The translations under genes and the position numbers were made by a program. Below the pieces are notes generated by a model, which saw only the letters and a list, made by a program, of their open reading frames with translations, made no database searches and had not been told where the DNA came from. Of a stretch of DNA of 54,298 nt, positions 34,473 through 43,348 are shown one piece after another (the stretch's first letter is position 1; each line of letters opens with the position of its first letter). Source of the stretch: Lactobacillus helsingborgensis (GTDB taxonomy: Bacteria; Bacillota; Bacilli; Lactobacillales; Lactobacillaceae); the NCBI RefSeq assembly GCF_000970855.1, contig NZ_KQ034055.1, positions 49,633 through 103,930 on the forward strand. The letters are read 5' to 3'.

Positions 34473-34736
34473 CTAGGCAAGTTCTTGATCTAACAATACA
34501 TTCCAATCTTTTCTTACGCTATCTTTGCTACTTGTTTCTGGTTGTTCGTGTTCCGCAATACAGCTAGCCAGATAATCATTAATTCCATCTTTAAAGTCAT
34601 TTTCAAGTTCTTGAAATGATTTTCCTTCATATGAAATTATTGAGTTTTTAAGGCCTAAAACTCTACCATACATGATATTGTCCTCAGCAGAAAACTCAAT
34701 CGAGCCTGTATAACCTTTGTACGATAATAAACTCAT
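34473..34736 (-). CDS. hicB: HicB-family antitoxin
   Basis: 87 aa. It opens YKGYTGSIEFSAEDNIMYGRVLG and continues YEGKSFQELENDFKDGINDYLA, the partial RNase-H-like fold typical of HicB antitoxins. A C-terminal DNA-binding HTH or RHH seems absent or very short, so self-regulation may be weak. Its ATG overlaps the stop of hicA. HicB neutralises HicA by covering its active site. Family call is good. Confidence 0.85.
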   Translation of the reverse strand: MSLLSYKGYTGSIEFSAEDNIMYGRVLGLKNSIISYEGKSFQELENDFKDGINDYLASCIAEHEQPETSSKDSVRKDWNVLLDQELA

Positions 34737-34984
34737 AATTTACCTGCTTTCTTTAAGCTCTCTTCAATATCCTCAAGCTGATATTTCTTTAAATAGTTCT
34801 TAGGATGTGGTCTATGTAAATCAATTTTAACATTATCGCATCTAAACTGTACACGTGAACCACTTGAATGTCCCTTCATAACCAGTTTAAAATCAGAATA
34901 TGATAATAACTTTTTGGCTTCTTCAAAAGTGAAATCATTTGGTTTGCTATTAAATCTTTCCAATAATTTTTTATATTTATTCAT
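34733..34984 (-). CDS. hicA: HicA-family mRNA interferase toxin
   Basis: 83 aa. The core pattern GHSSGSRVQFRC...IDLHRPHP...LKKYQLEDIEESL matches HicA toxins, with the catalytic His in LHRPHP. An extra 20 residues precede the usual start. HicA degrades mRNA when HicB is lost and so supports plasmid stability. It overlaps hicB by 4 bases and follows the primase-like gene with an overlap, so both are part of the leader C operon rather than having their own promoter. Confidence 0.85.
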   Translation of the reverse strand: MNKYKKLLERFNSKPNDFTFEEAKKLLSYSDFKLVMKGHSSGSRVQFRCDNVKIDLHRPHPKNYLKKYQLEDIEESLKKAGKL

Positions 34985-36516
34985 TCATAACCTACGATTT
35001 CAATATCAACACCGTTAACTAAAGCGTCATCAATACCTTTTGCTAGATCTGGGCCCCATACAGCCAAATTGACTCCAAACTTATTTTCAATTAAAAAGTC
35101 TAAGAGGTCAACATAATTTTGAGCTACCTGGTCATTGGTCAACATATCCATGTCATATGCTATAGTAACTGAATTAACGTGAAGCTTTTTAAGCATTGGT
35201 AAAAATTTATGATATGAATTAACGCCAGCTACCGCTAGAACATCACGACCAAAAATATCTAGTTCTTTTTCAGAAAATACTTTAGGTAAATAATTTGCGG
35301 CAATATAGCCTTTTAATCCTCCTTCAGTGACCCAAATAGCTTTTGGCTTATTAATATATTTTTCAAGTTCTTTTCTCTCGTCAGGATTATCAGGGTTCAG
35401 CTTCGCAACGCGAGGATTGTATGCTACTTGAACCGGTAATTTACCGTATGTATCCGCACCATTACACGCACTACTAGACGAAACCCAATAATATTTTGGC
35501 TGAGTTAAAACTTTGAAAGTATATTTCTCCTTCATTACATCTTCACCGTAATGAAGTGTAATTTCTTTCTCACCATTAAGTTTTCCATTTGCTATCACTT
35601 TGCCTGAGGGCTCAAAGGACGAGTATAAGTTAACTTTATAATTATCACTCTTAATATAAACTTCTAAGTGGCCTTGGTTACGTTCTAAAGGCTTAGTAAT
35701 TCTTCCATATTTCTTTGGTTCATCAATTCTTATCTGAAATGCTACTAACTGATTATATTCATTATAGTATGGAATAAGCATCCCTTGAACACCAAAATTT
35801 TTGCCATTAGCAGTAGAAAACACAGGAAACTTAATTATTTCGTCCTTCACTCTTGCTTGACCATTATAAAAACCTGGTACACCATGCCATAAATCTTTTG
35901 GCAAATTCAGCTTTTCTAAGGCCTTTGTCCATCTAGAAATAACGACGCTTTTACCGTCTTTATTTTTTGTACCTTTAACTTGAACAAATATACTTTTTCC
36001 ATCTTCATCAGCATAATAAAAGGAGCCAAAACCACGACTTCCATGAAGTTCAATTTCTTGATCAGTTAAACCACGATTAATTAAATTTTGCCTATGCTTA
36101 TCCTGTAAAGGATAAGCTGCTAAAACTAATCGATACATAGTATCTAAATTAAACGTAGGAGCTAATTCAAAAACTGAATTTCTTTTAAAAATTGTTTTAT
36201 CAAGTTTTATTGCTTTGCTGTCATCTACCAGTTGATAAACATATCCTTCAATTTTCTTGATGGTATATTTATATTTAAAACCGTTAATGACATCCGTCTC
36301 GTTTTTTACCCGTTGACAAACAACCTTTGTGCCTGTCACATTGATTTGGCACCAATGATCCGAACCACAAATTGGACATTGTCCACCAGCAAATCGAAGA
36401 AATCTAACGCAATTTTCATTAGGATAGTCACTATCTTTCATTCCATTTGGCGTGAGATGCCCATATTTGCTTTCTAAATCAGTAATTTTCGACTCTGTTT
36501 TTTTACTCGACAACAT
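34981..36516 (-). CDS. Plasmid primase-like protein (zinc finger + DUF3854 toprim-like domain)
   Basis: 511 aa. N-terminal CPICGSDHWC...VCQR (about residues 47-75) is a primase-type zinc-binding motif. The middle contains a GVQGMLIPYYN region where cargo proteins recognise a nucleotide. The C-terminus carries IWVTEGGLKGYIA, VLAVAGVNS and TIAYDMDM, the toprim pattern of DUF3854 (catalytic Glu and DxD). It probably primes the transferred strand or lagging-strand synthesis. AAGGGAAG precedes the ATG. It is first in the operon behind leader C. Confidence 0.8.
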   Translation of the reverse strand: MLSSKKTESKITDLESKYGHLTPNGMKDSDYPNENCVRFLRFAGGQCPICGSDHWCQINVTGTKVVCQRVKNETDVINGFKYKYTIKKIEGYVYQLVDDSKAIKLDKTIFKRNSVFELAPTFNLDTMYRLVLAAYPLQDKHRQNLINRGLTDQEIELHGSRGFGSFYYADEDGKSIFVQVKGTKNKDGKSVVISRWTKALEKLNLPKDLWHGVPGFYNGQARVKDEIIKFPVFSTANGKNFGVQGMLIPYYNEYNQLVAFQIRIDEPKKYGRITKPLERNQGHLEVYIKSDNYKVNLYSSFEPSGKVIANGKLNGEKEITLHYGEDVMKEKYTFKVLTQPKYYWVSSSSACNGADTYGKLPVQVAYNPRVAKLNPDNPDERKELEKYINKPKAIWVTEGGLKGYIAANYLPKVFSEKELDIFGRDVLAVAGVNSYHKFLPMLKKLHVNSVTIAYDMDMLTNDQVAQNYVDLLDFLIENKFGVNLAVWGPDLAKGIDDALVNGVDIEIVGYE

Positions 36517-36598
36517 TTCTTCCCTTTCTAATAAAACTCACCAATCAATTCTTCCCGTTGTTATCTTATATTCATCACCTTCTTTCCTACACAAAAAA

Positions 36599-36799
36599 GG
36601 AACATTGAAATTGTTCAATGTTTCCCTTTATAATCCGTATTTTTATTATTTCGCATGACTCTTAGGTCAAAATTCGTTATACTTTCATGCTTTATTAAAA
36701 GCTCTTTGAAATAAACTATCTATACTTCAATTTTGAAGTTCACACAGAATTATATCTGTGTAGCATGTCAATACCTATATAGCTTACAAATTAATTATA
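36599..36799 (-). promoter_or_regulatory. Structured leader copy C with promoter and terminator
   Basis: The minus-strand -10 TATAAT (36794-36799, preceded by TGA) starts a leader that matches copy A almost base for base over the first 35 nt. It then keeps the stem order (TTTCA...TGAAA; TTGAC/GTCA instead of TTGATC/GGTCAA, a compensated change). It ends in the ACATTGAA/TTCAATGT terminator (36599-36625) with tail TTTTTT. Here no second terminator intervenes before the primase gene. Confidence 0.75.
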
Positions 36800-36853
36800 T
36801 CATTTAGTTTGATATAAGCTATAAAAATTAAACTTCTAAAACTATTACCCACT

Positions 36854-37801
36854 CTAATTTAATGGTAACCATATTTTTATTAAAAAAGCTATCATTATCA
36901 ATAGAAAAGCTCCCGTATAAAAAGCTGCTATATGTTTAAAAGAAATATTTTGATAAAGTTTCGTTCTAGCAGGTTTTCTTACCAAAACTACCTTTTTAGT
37001 AGCAGGATCAATTGTTTTAGCTTGATTCGCTCTTATTTTATTAGCCTGGTTATCCCGATCTGTTAATTCGCACCTTACCATATTGTTTTTAGTTGCGGGT
37101 ACAGAGCCAATAAGTTGGCCTTGTACAACTGTTCTATGCTTTCCATAACCATATTTTGGGATGTTAAAATCAGAACAAGTAATCAAAGTAATTAAACTAT
37201 TCCCAGGTTGATTATTTTCAACTTCAATTTGATTAGGGTTCACGGTAAAGGATATCACTTTTGCCTGATATGCATAGATTCTGTGCATATCAGTAACATA
37301 GATTATATCATCTGTTTTCATATAATGAAGATTATCTAAGATTGCTGGCCCGTAATTACCCATGTAATGGCCTGCAAGAACATAATTATTTTTAGCTCCT
37401 AATGTCCTACCATTAACAGCAGTAACAACACCATAGCTCAAATTTTGATTATGTGAGCCAAATCCTTGAAATAATGGATTATGAATATTTACAACAGGGA
37501 TAGACATCCTGCCAATTGGATTAGCAGGATATTTTTTTGCTCGCCATAATTCGGTAATATTGATCGACTTTGTTTTTGAAGCATCATATGATGTAACTTC
37601 TCTTCTATTTTTATCTGCGCTCTTAATTGTTAACCTCTTACTCGCCTGTTGAGCATTCTCTCTTACAATATACGATTGACCTATTCCAGAGCCAAGAAAC
37701 ATTAAAGTAATTCCCACATATAACATTATCCCAAAAACTAACGTTTTAATAGTTCTATATAACTTATAAGTTTTCAAACTCATTATTTGCCCTTCGCTCA
37801 T
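36854..37801 (-). CDS. Sortase
   Basis: About 309-315 aa; ATG at 37801 or 37783, both with usable ribosome sites. A membrane helix near the N-terminus (VFGIMLYVGITLMFLG) and one near the C-terminus (AAFYTGAFLLIMIAFLI) flank the sortase fold. The catalytic triad is visible: His in VLAGHYMG, Cys in TLITCSDF and Arg in KHRTVVQG. Two membrane anchors are typical of class C sortases, while the GHYMG motif is like class A. It should attach LPxTG proteins to the wall; the only such protein here is the LPQTG adhesin at 45080-48103. Confidence 0.9.
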   Translation of the reverse strand: MSEGQIMSLKTYKLYRTIKTLVFGIMLYVGITLMFLGSGIGQSYIVRENAQQASKRLTIKSADKNRREVTSYDASKTKSINITELWRAKKYPANPIGRMSIPVVNIHNPLFQGFGSHNQNLSYGVVTAVNGRTLGAKNNYVLAGHYMGNYGPAILDNLHYMKTDDIIYVTDMHRIYAYQAKVISFTVNPNQIEVENNQPGNSLITLITCSDFNIPKYGYGKHRTVVQGQLIGSVPATKNNMVRCELTDRDNQANKIRANQAKTIDPATKKVVLVRKPARTKLYQNISFKHIAAFYTGAFLLIMIAFLIKIWLPLN

Positions 37802-38090
37802 CTTTCTTTCCCTTTTTCTGTTCTCTTTCCTTTTCTCTAGCTTCAAATATCAACGGATAAGCATGATCTTTAAAATCTTTGAAATCTCTTAATTTCCATA
37901 GTAAAAAAATACTAAACCCGATTATTCCCGCGATTAGAAAAATAAAAACAATTAATAATTTAAATTTTGGAAAGAAGTGGACAATAGGAAAAAATACTAA
38001 AACACAAAAAATCATTATGCCAAACGCAGTTCCCTCAACGTTTAGCAATAGCTTGTCATATGATTTGTTCGTTAATAAATTTTTAAACAA
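37764..38090 (-). CDS. Small two-helix membrane protein upstream of the sortase
   Basis: About 108 aa. The ATG at 38102 has no ribosome site, but GGAGG just inside it serves TTG at 38090, which is the preferred start. Two membrane segments (TAFGIMIFCVLVFFPIVHFF; LLIVFIFLIAGIIGFSIFLLW) are followed by a charged tail. Its end overlaps the sortase gene, so the two are translationally coupled. Role unknown; it could assist the sortase or the channel. Confidence 0.6.
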   Translation of the reverse strand: MFKNLLTNKSYDKLLLNVEGTAFGIMIFCVLVFFPIVHFFPKFKLLIVFIFLIAGIIGFSIFLLWKLRDFKDFKDHAYPLIFEAREKEREQKKGKKDERRANNEFENL

Positions 38091-38195
38091 TATCTCCTCC
38101 ATAAGTTAATTAAATTCATCGTAATAGATTACAATATAAATTTCTATATTACTTCACGGTACTAACTGAATAAAACTTTAAAAAAAATTGTTAAA

Positions 38196-38303
38196 TCAAA
38201 TATTGAAAATCACCATAATTATTCCTACAAGTAAAACAAAAATAAATAAAATTAGGCCATATTCAGTAAATAAATCAATCAAGTTATGAGTTTTTTTCAT
38301 CAT
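38196..38303 (-). CDS. 35-aa single-pass membrane peptide
   Basis: ATG at 38303 with AAGGAAAA before it; MMKKTHNLIDLFTEYG followed by a 19-residue hydrophobic helix ending IMVIFNI. It is missed by length cutoffs. It stands between two membrane-protein genes, 10 bases after one of them. Function unknown. Confidence 0.5.
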   Translation of the reverse strand: MMKKTHNLIDLFTEYGLILFIFVLLVGIIMVIFNI

Positions 38304-38313
38304 TTTATTTTCC

Positions 38314-38880
38314 TTAGAACATTCCAGCTACAAAATAAGACGATGCACCTATAAGCATTACTACAATCATAAAATGATAAGCTGAAGTTGCATTTCTTCG
38401 ATTAGACGATTGTGAAGACATTTCATAAAGTTCCGCTTGATGTGAACCTATTGCATATAACACAGCTGAAACCACATAGAACAGTATTTGTCCAATAAGC
38501 ATTAGGGCAAAACTTATGATTCTCATATTTCCAAAGTTTCCCATTGCTGGCACACTAATTATTATAAAGTGAGCGCCTATTATCCAAATATAACCAGCAA
38601 TTATTAAACCGCGTCCCTTTTTTCGCCATTTACCATTATTCCCAATTAAACTAGTAGAAACTATAATTACTCCAGCTAGAATACTAAATAGACTTATCCA
38701 GTCAACATACCTAGCTATATTTCCTAACGTTTTAACAAGCGCTAAAGTTGGCTTTAAACTAAAATGGTTTTTTTCAACTGTGTGGTGAATTATTCGATCT
38801 GTATTTGAATTAAATTTATGGCTAAAATAACCTGGTAGTTTGTTAGTACCGTTAACTAAAAACATAAACAGTCTTTTCAT
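38314..38880 (-). CDS. Four-helix membrane protein
   Basis: 188 aa. A basic first 45 residues lead into four membrane segments (ISLFSILAGVIIVSTSL; LIIAGYIWIIGAHFIII; FALMLIGQILFYVVSAVLYA; MIVVMLIGASSYFVAGMF). Its start overlaps the stop of the 38877-40226 gene. No family recognised. Position suggests a transfer-related membrane component. Confidence 0.6.
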   Translation of the reverse strand: MKRLFMFLVNGTNKLPGYFSHKFNSNTDRIIHHTVEKNHFSLKPTLALVKTLGNIARYVDWISLFSILAGVIIVSTSLIGNNGKWRKKGRGLIIAGYIWIIGAHFIIISVPAMGNFGNMRIISFALMLIGQILFYVVSAVLYAIGSHQAELYEMSSQSSNRRNATSAYHFMIVVMLIGASSYFVAGMF

Positions 38881-40226
38881 AGTTTAGACCAACCCAAATA
38901 CCTTTCTGATAGTAAATAATATCCATTGGGGCTTAATCTAAATCGATAATAAACTTTGGGCTCTATAGTTAGTAAAGCATTTAAGGGCAATTTCATGGGC
39001 TTAAATGGCCGATAATTCAGTTTATTAATATCACTTACTAGCAGTTCTAGTTCTGTTAACATTCCGTGATGTGTAACCACGTCAAAGTCACAAATTTTAC
39101 CATAATTTTTTATTTCCTTGTTTGCTATATTTACCAAATGTTTTGCATGGTCCACAGCATTCTCATCTTTATCAAATTGATGCTGCAACTTATAATATTT
39201 GAAAGTATCTATCCATTTACCAGATTTAACAGATATATTAACAGCAACTGTATTTATCCATTCTCTGTATAACTTAGGTAAAGAATATTTATCTAATACC
39301 CTTTGAAATGTTTGTGCTATCTCACAACTGGTAAAATAATCTACACAAAACATATTTGAATATTTTTTTGAGAGATGCTCATCATTAATTACTTCAAAAT
39401 TTGATCCATATGTTCCATCTCTTTGCCTAGATAATTCAAAACTTGATATCTTTGCGTTGGAAACTAACGACATCATTTGGTTAACCTGAGAAATAATAAA
39501 CTTAGTTTCTGGTATTGATAATTCTCGAATTTTACGAGATGGATATAATCTACCTTTTTTAATTTGAAGTGTATTGCGCTGCAAAAGATCAAATTGCAAA
39601 TACAAACTGACTTCATGTGTGCCTTTAAAATTACAATACCTCTCTATTAACCCCCTTAAAGCATCAGTCAAAGTTGTTGAAAAAGGCAATTGAAAAACAT
39701 TCGAATCTTTTGCAAAATCATAAATAATAGTAAAATTACGCAATTTCTTACGTTTTAAATTTAAAATTAGCAATGTTGCCGGTCTTTCAATAATTTCTGC
39801 TCTTTCGGCTTGTATACTCTTTTCAAGAGCATTCTTCAGTATCTGCCAACTTGTTACTGAAACTGGCAGGTTATTTGTTTTTATAAAACAAGAGACTTTA
39901 ACGGTGTCATAAACAACTCCCAGCACATCCAAATCAGTTTCAAAAATCATTTTCGTTAAAAAATTTTTTTTGTAGATCATTAAACAATCATCTAACATTC
40001 TTTTGATCAAATAGGCTAATTGATTAATCAGTTTAGGCGATACTTCGGTGAGCAAAATTTTATTTGATAGCTTTGCATCAATAAGACAATTATTTTTTTT
40101 AAGGTCATAAATGACCTTAACATGTTCTATTGAGTGTTGAGTGTTGACACTGTAACTGACTAAATCTGTGAGACCAAGATCAATAGGGTTCTCATTTGTT
40201 TCATTATTAGTAAAGTAAAAATCCAT
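38877..40226 (-). CDS. Unknown 449-aa protein
   Basis: ATG at 40226 is preferred: the longer frame begins with GTG inside a terminator hairpin. 449 aa, soluble, no signal or catalytic motif recognised; mixed alpha/beta, with C-terminal PKVYYRFRLSPNGYYLL resembling a short beta-rich module. It follows the hairpin at 40254-40275 and overlaps the next membrane-protein gene. Function not known. Confidence 0.55.
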   Translation of the reverse strand: MDFYFTNNETNENPIDLGLTDLVSYSVNTQHSIEHVKVIYDLKKNNCLIDAKLSNKILLTEVSPKLINQLAYLIKRMLDDCLMIYKKNFLTKMIFETDLDVLGVVYDTVKVSCFIKTNNLPVSVTSWQILKNALEKSIQAERAEIIERPATLLILNLKRKKLRNFTIIYDFAKDSNVFQLPFSTTLTDALRGLIERYCNFKGTHEVSLYLQFDLLQRNTLQIKKGRLYPSRKIRELSIPETKFIISQVNQMMSLVSNAKISSFELSRQRDGTYGSNFEVINDEHLSKKYSNMFCVDYFTSCEIAQTFQRVLDKYSLPKLYREWINTVAVNISVKSGKWIDTFKYYKLQHQFDKDENAVDHAKHLVNIANKEIKNYGKICDFDVVTHHGMLTELELLVSDINKLNYRPFKPMKLPLNALLTIEPKVYYRFRLSPNGYYLLSERYLGWSKL

Positions 40227-40253
40227 ATCTTCTATATTTTCTGAATAAAAAAC

Positions 40254-40275
40254 CACTACTTATTTCTAAGTAGTG
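40254..40275 (-). terminator. Terminator directly upstream of the 38877-40226 gene
   Basis: 9-bp perfect stem CACTACTTA/TAAGTAGTG with a 4-nt loop and minus-strand tail GTTTTTTATT. It lies between two genes read in the same direction, 28 bases before the next ATG. Confidence 0.8.
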
Positions 40276-40296
40276 ATTCAAGTTTTTTTACTGATG

Positions 40297-40839
40297 TCAC
40301 TTATTACTTTTGCTATGATACTTAATTTTTGTAGCAAAATGTCCACCATGTTGTTCTTTATATTTATTAATTGCTTTAAGTCCTTGACCGTTAATGTAAT
40401 CTTCTTTTGGTTCTTTAATACCGTCAAAAAGCTTTGATTTAAACTTCTGAGCTTCTGATTTATTAATATTAAAATAATCCCAAATTTGCTGATCTGTAAA
40501 GCCTCTGCCGTCATATCCATCAACGTTTTTCAGATAAAAATACACATCAGGATCCAAATCTCCATTTGATAAGCGGATTTCATCACCATTAGGATAAAAA
40601 TAATGTATAGGATGTACAGCCCTTAATTCTTCTGCTTGTGCAACGCTTATACCAGCTGCTACTTCAGTAGCATTTAAAAGTATTTCCCTTTTTTTTATTA
40701 ACGGTCGATACATCAAGCAGTCTCTACATCCTGAGCAAGTTTTAACATGTTGCATTAGAGGTTCTCTACTTGGCCCAAGTTTTATCCTGTGCAGATTCTT
40801 TAGGAAAGTTATAGCTCTCCGTTTATACAAAGTATCCAT
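40297..40839 (-). CDS. Protein with H-C-C-C metal motif and basic tail
   Basis: About 180 aa; ATG at 40839 has GGAG at good distance, better than ATG 40854. HVKTCSGCRDC near residue 30 (H-x3-C-x2-C-x2-C) is a likely metal or Fe-S site. The rest is soluble and contains VDGYDGRGFTDQQIWDYFNI, which looks like a helix-turn-helix-type start, and ends with Lys-rich residues. This would fit a regulator whose gene has its own strong promoter. No named family recognised. Confidence 0.55.
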   Translation of the reverse strand: MDTLYKRRAITFLKNLHRIKLGPSREPLMQHVKTCSGCRDCLMYRPLIKKREILLNATEVAAGISVAQAEELRAVHPIHYFYPNGDEIRLSNGDLDPDVYFYLKNVDGYDGRGFTDQQIWDYFNINKSEAQKFKSKLFDGIKEPKEDYINGQGLKAINKYKEQHGGHFATKIKYHSKSNK

Positions 40840-40893
40840 AGCATTGCTCCACATCTTATAACTTAATTATTTTTAACTTAAACTTTCACAGAA

Positions 40894-40922
40894 ATTATAA
40901 GCAATACTATACGGGATGTCAA
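40894..40922 (-). promoter_or_regulatory. Perfect consensus promoter
   Basis: Minus-strand TTGACA (40917-40922), 17-nt spacer, TATAAT (40894-40899), the exact vegetative consensus. It is the strongest promoter in the window and drives the metal-motif gene at 40839. Confidence 0.85.
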
Positions 40923-40962
40923 TTATATAAATATAAGTAACTACTTCTACTTAGTAAAAAGT

Positions 40963-42258
40963 TTATTTGATTGTACATAGCGTTTTATTATTGTATCTAA
41001 GCGCTATTTTCTTATACGTTTTTACAACTGTTAAATCACTAAATTTAAATTCAACATCACTTCCAGTATTAGTAATTTTAGTTGGTGTCACTTTATAGGG
41101 CTTAACATTTTCTCCTACCGTTCCATCATTATTTAATCCCACCAGTTCAAATCTAGATTTTGTATATGTTACATAAAAATAGTCATAGAGTTTTACACGA
41201 ATCTTTAAACTGTTTTTATCTAATTTTGGTAAAAGCCATTTTATACCACTTTTGGGATATTGATCAGGCGTTGTTGATAATACAGAGGAAAAGTCTTTAC
41301 TATTGTTATATGAAAATTCAGCAGGATTAAAACTATTCTGTGTTGAATTGAATTCGTTGTCCTCAGACGATCTTAAATAAATTTGATATGGTTTATTCTT
41401 AGCTTTTAATTTGCTTTCCATTGGAACAATAATATTAATTGCTTTTCCATGAGAAATTAAAGCATTGTAATCACGGTACGTAGGATGAACTAAAAAATCA
41501 TTCTTATTTTTATCTCGAAGTTCGATATCTGAAAAAGAAAAAATAAGATTCGAATTAGTATTATTTATTGCTTTTATAATAATGTATTCGGGAAATTTAC
41601 TTGATACAACTATCCATAATCGGAATTGGTCAAACTTTGAATCTTGAAATTGTGACATTAGAGAGTTAGCATTTCCGCCACTTTTTACAATGTCTTTAGT
41701 TTGTTTGATATAGTTTTTAGCATTTAAATAGTAGTCTCCAACAGATAGATATTGGCTATTATTTATATTTTGAGTTTTTTGTTGGGCATTTGCACTATCA
41801 ATAAATTTAGCTTTTACATAAATGCCATTGTCATTACGATAGACCAAAGAAACTTTTTTTAAATCTTTATTTAATAATTCGGTTCCTATATAAAATGAAA
41901 TTGTATTTCCCCAAGTTTGATTACTTCCCAGAGCATAATGAAAATCACTTGGCTCATTTGGTACTTGTAAACTTTTAAAGGTATGGTTCTCAATTTTGAG
42001 AAAAAAATTTTGAGAACTAATAACGGTTCTATCAGTTCCGGAGTTAGTCAAAATTACTGGTATTGATAAAACTCCTTCTGCTTGAGCTATATCACCCATA
42101 TAGAAATCTAAACTAATGCTTTTTAGCTTTTCATTCGTATTAACTTTTTGCTGCGCAACCGGAGTAGTTGCATTACTACCACCACATGCAGTTAAAAATA
42201 GAACCATTGATCCAAACATAGTCAAAGTGCTGAGAAGTTTTAGAAAGTTAACCATCAT
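40963..42258 (-). CDS. Surface lipoprotein of unknown function
   Basis: About 430 aa; ATG 42258 or 42255 (AAAGAAAG before). MFGSMVLFLTACGGSN is a lipoprotein signal with lipobox LTAC, so it is anchored by its Cys to the membrane. The rest repeats a beta-rich pattern (SLDFYMGDIA...GVLSIPVILTNSG; FRLWIVVSSKFPEYIIIKAIN) like immunoglobulin-type DUF4352/DUF5067 lipoprotein domains. It overlaps the preceding gene by 11 bases. Probably a surface component of the transfer apparatus; the role is inferred. Confidence 0.7.
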   Translation of the reverse strand: MMVNFLKLLSTLTMFGSMVLFLTACGGSNATTPVAQQKVNTNEKLKSISLDFYMGDIAQAEGVLSIPVILTNSGTDRTVISSQNFFLKIENHTFKSLQVPNEPSDFHYALGSNQTWGNTISFYIGTELLNKDLKKVSLVYRNDNGIYVKAKFIDSANAQQKTQNINNSQYLSVGDYYLNAKNYIKQTKDIVKSGGNANSLMSQFQDSKFDQFRLWIVVSSKFPEYIIIKAINNTNSNLIFSFSDIELRDKNKNDFLVHPTYRDYNALISHGKAINIIVPMESKLKAKNKPYQIYLRSSEDNEFNSTQNSFNPAEFSYNNSKDFSSVLSTTPDQYPKSGIKWLLPKLDKNSLKIRVKLYDYFYVTYTKSRFELVGLNNDGTVGENVKPYKVTPTKITNTGSDVEFKFSDLTVVKTYKKIALRYNNKTLCTIK

Positions 42259-43345
42259 TTTCTTTCTTTCTTTTAGTATCAATTAAATTAGGTAAAATTA
42301 TTTGCTTCAACCCAGATGAACTATCGTCACTGGAAAGATAGAATGCATTAACAATCCCATCCTTTTGAATAACCGAGCCTACTAATAGTAATATCGGAAA
42401 TCTAAATTTTGCTAAACTTAGTTGAACATTTAATTGTGAAGCTAGTTTCACTGTAGGAGTATAAAAGACCAAGATATTTTGGTTTCCACTTAGTTTATTT
42501 ATTGGCTTAGTCAGATCACTACCATTTTCAGTAAACTTATTCCAACGAATTATTACGTCTTTGTAGTAATCAATACTGTCGCTTTGCAAAGCTGGAAAAA
42601 AAACCAAATTTTCAATCTGATTAGGAACAAGTTCAATTGCAATTTGCAACGGGGATGTCATATTTTTTTTCATATTTTCATCAACCCTACCTAAGTTAAA
42701 AAAAGTTTCAAAACCTTTGTATATCGGTAAGCTTAATAACAGCTGATATATGTCAACTGTTTCCCAAAAACGAATATGATAAATAGATTTTATTGTAAAA
42801 TAGTTTTGCGGTTGAAAATAACGTCTTTCGCTGCTAAAAAAGTACTCTAAAAAGCGAAAGCCGTTCACTGATAACGTAAACACCTTTACTGTTTTTTTCA
42901 AAAAATCTCTATTAAAGTCCCATTGCCAAATTAGACCGTATCTAAATAGTTTTTTTAGTGACTTTTCAACTTTGGAACGAGTAAATATATCTGGATATAA
43001 AATAGTTTGACGATAGATTTGCAGTTTTTGAACGCTTTTAAATCGACCAATAAATTTCAACCAGTATAAATCCTCGTCATTTAATTGGCATATTACATAA
43101 TTAAAATCGTCAGCAATTTCATAACTATAAATATGTGCTACTGAATCTTGAATTCGAACGAAGCCTTCTTGCATGAAATTTCGATGAATTTCAAATTGTT
43201 CTTCTTCCTCCTTTGTAAATAATGACGGTAAAAATAACTTTCCATTATTAATATCAATAAACGGATTTTCATTAAGATTTGTGGTTGGAATACTATCTTC
43301 TGGTGGTTTAAAATAATTGTTTTTAGAAAATTTATTCATTTTCAT
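42248..43345 (-). CDS. Winged-helix protein, possibly replication-relaxation-like
   Basis: 365 aa, soluble. Residues about 90-170 form a winged helix (YWLKFIGRFKSVQKLQIYR ... SKVEKSLKKLFRYGLI). The C-terminal third has alternating strands and helices (QNILVFYTP; FPILLLVGSVIQ) like a nuclease-type fold. That combination occurs in the 'replication-relaxation' family of conjugative plasmids, but I see no catalytic residues that prove it. Gene order: OB-like protein, this gene, lipoprotein. Confidence 0.45.
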   Translation of the reverse strand: MKMNKFSKNNYFKPPEDSIPTTNLNENPFIDINNGKLFLPSLFTKEEEEQFEIHRNFMQEGFVRIQDSVAHIYSYEIADDFNYVICQLNDEDLYWLKFIGRFKSVQKLQIYRQTILYPDIFTRSKVEKSLKKLFRYGLIWQWDFNRDFLKKTVKVFTLSVNGFRFLEYFFSSERRYFQPQNYFTIKSIYHIRFWETVDIYQLLLSLPIYKGFETFFNLGRVDENMKKNMTSPLQIAIELVPNQIENLVFFPALQSDSIDYYKDVIIRWNKFTENGSDLTKPINKLSGNQNILVFYTPTVKLASQLNVQLSLAKFRFPILLLVGSVIQKDGIVNAFYLSSDDSSSGLKQIILPNLIDTKRKKENDG

Positions 43346-43348
43346 TTG

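Noticed and set aside
40278..40523. 81-codon frame overlapping the metal-motif gene
   Set aside because: Same strand, other frame, no ribosome site; shadow of the larger gene.
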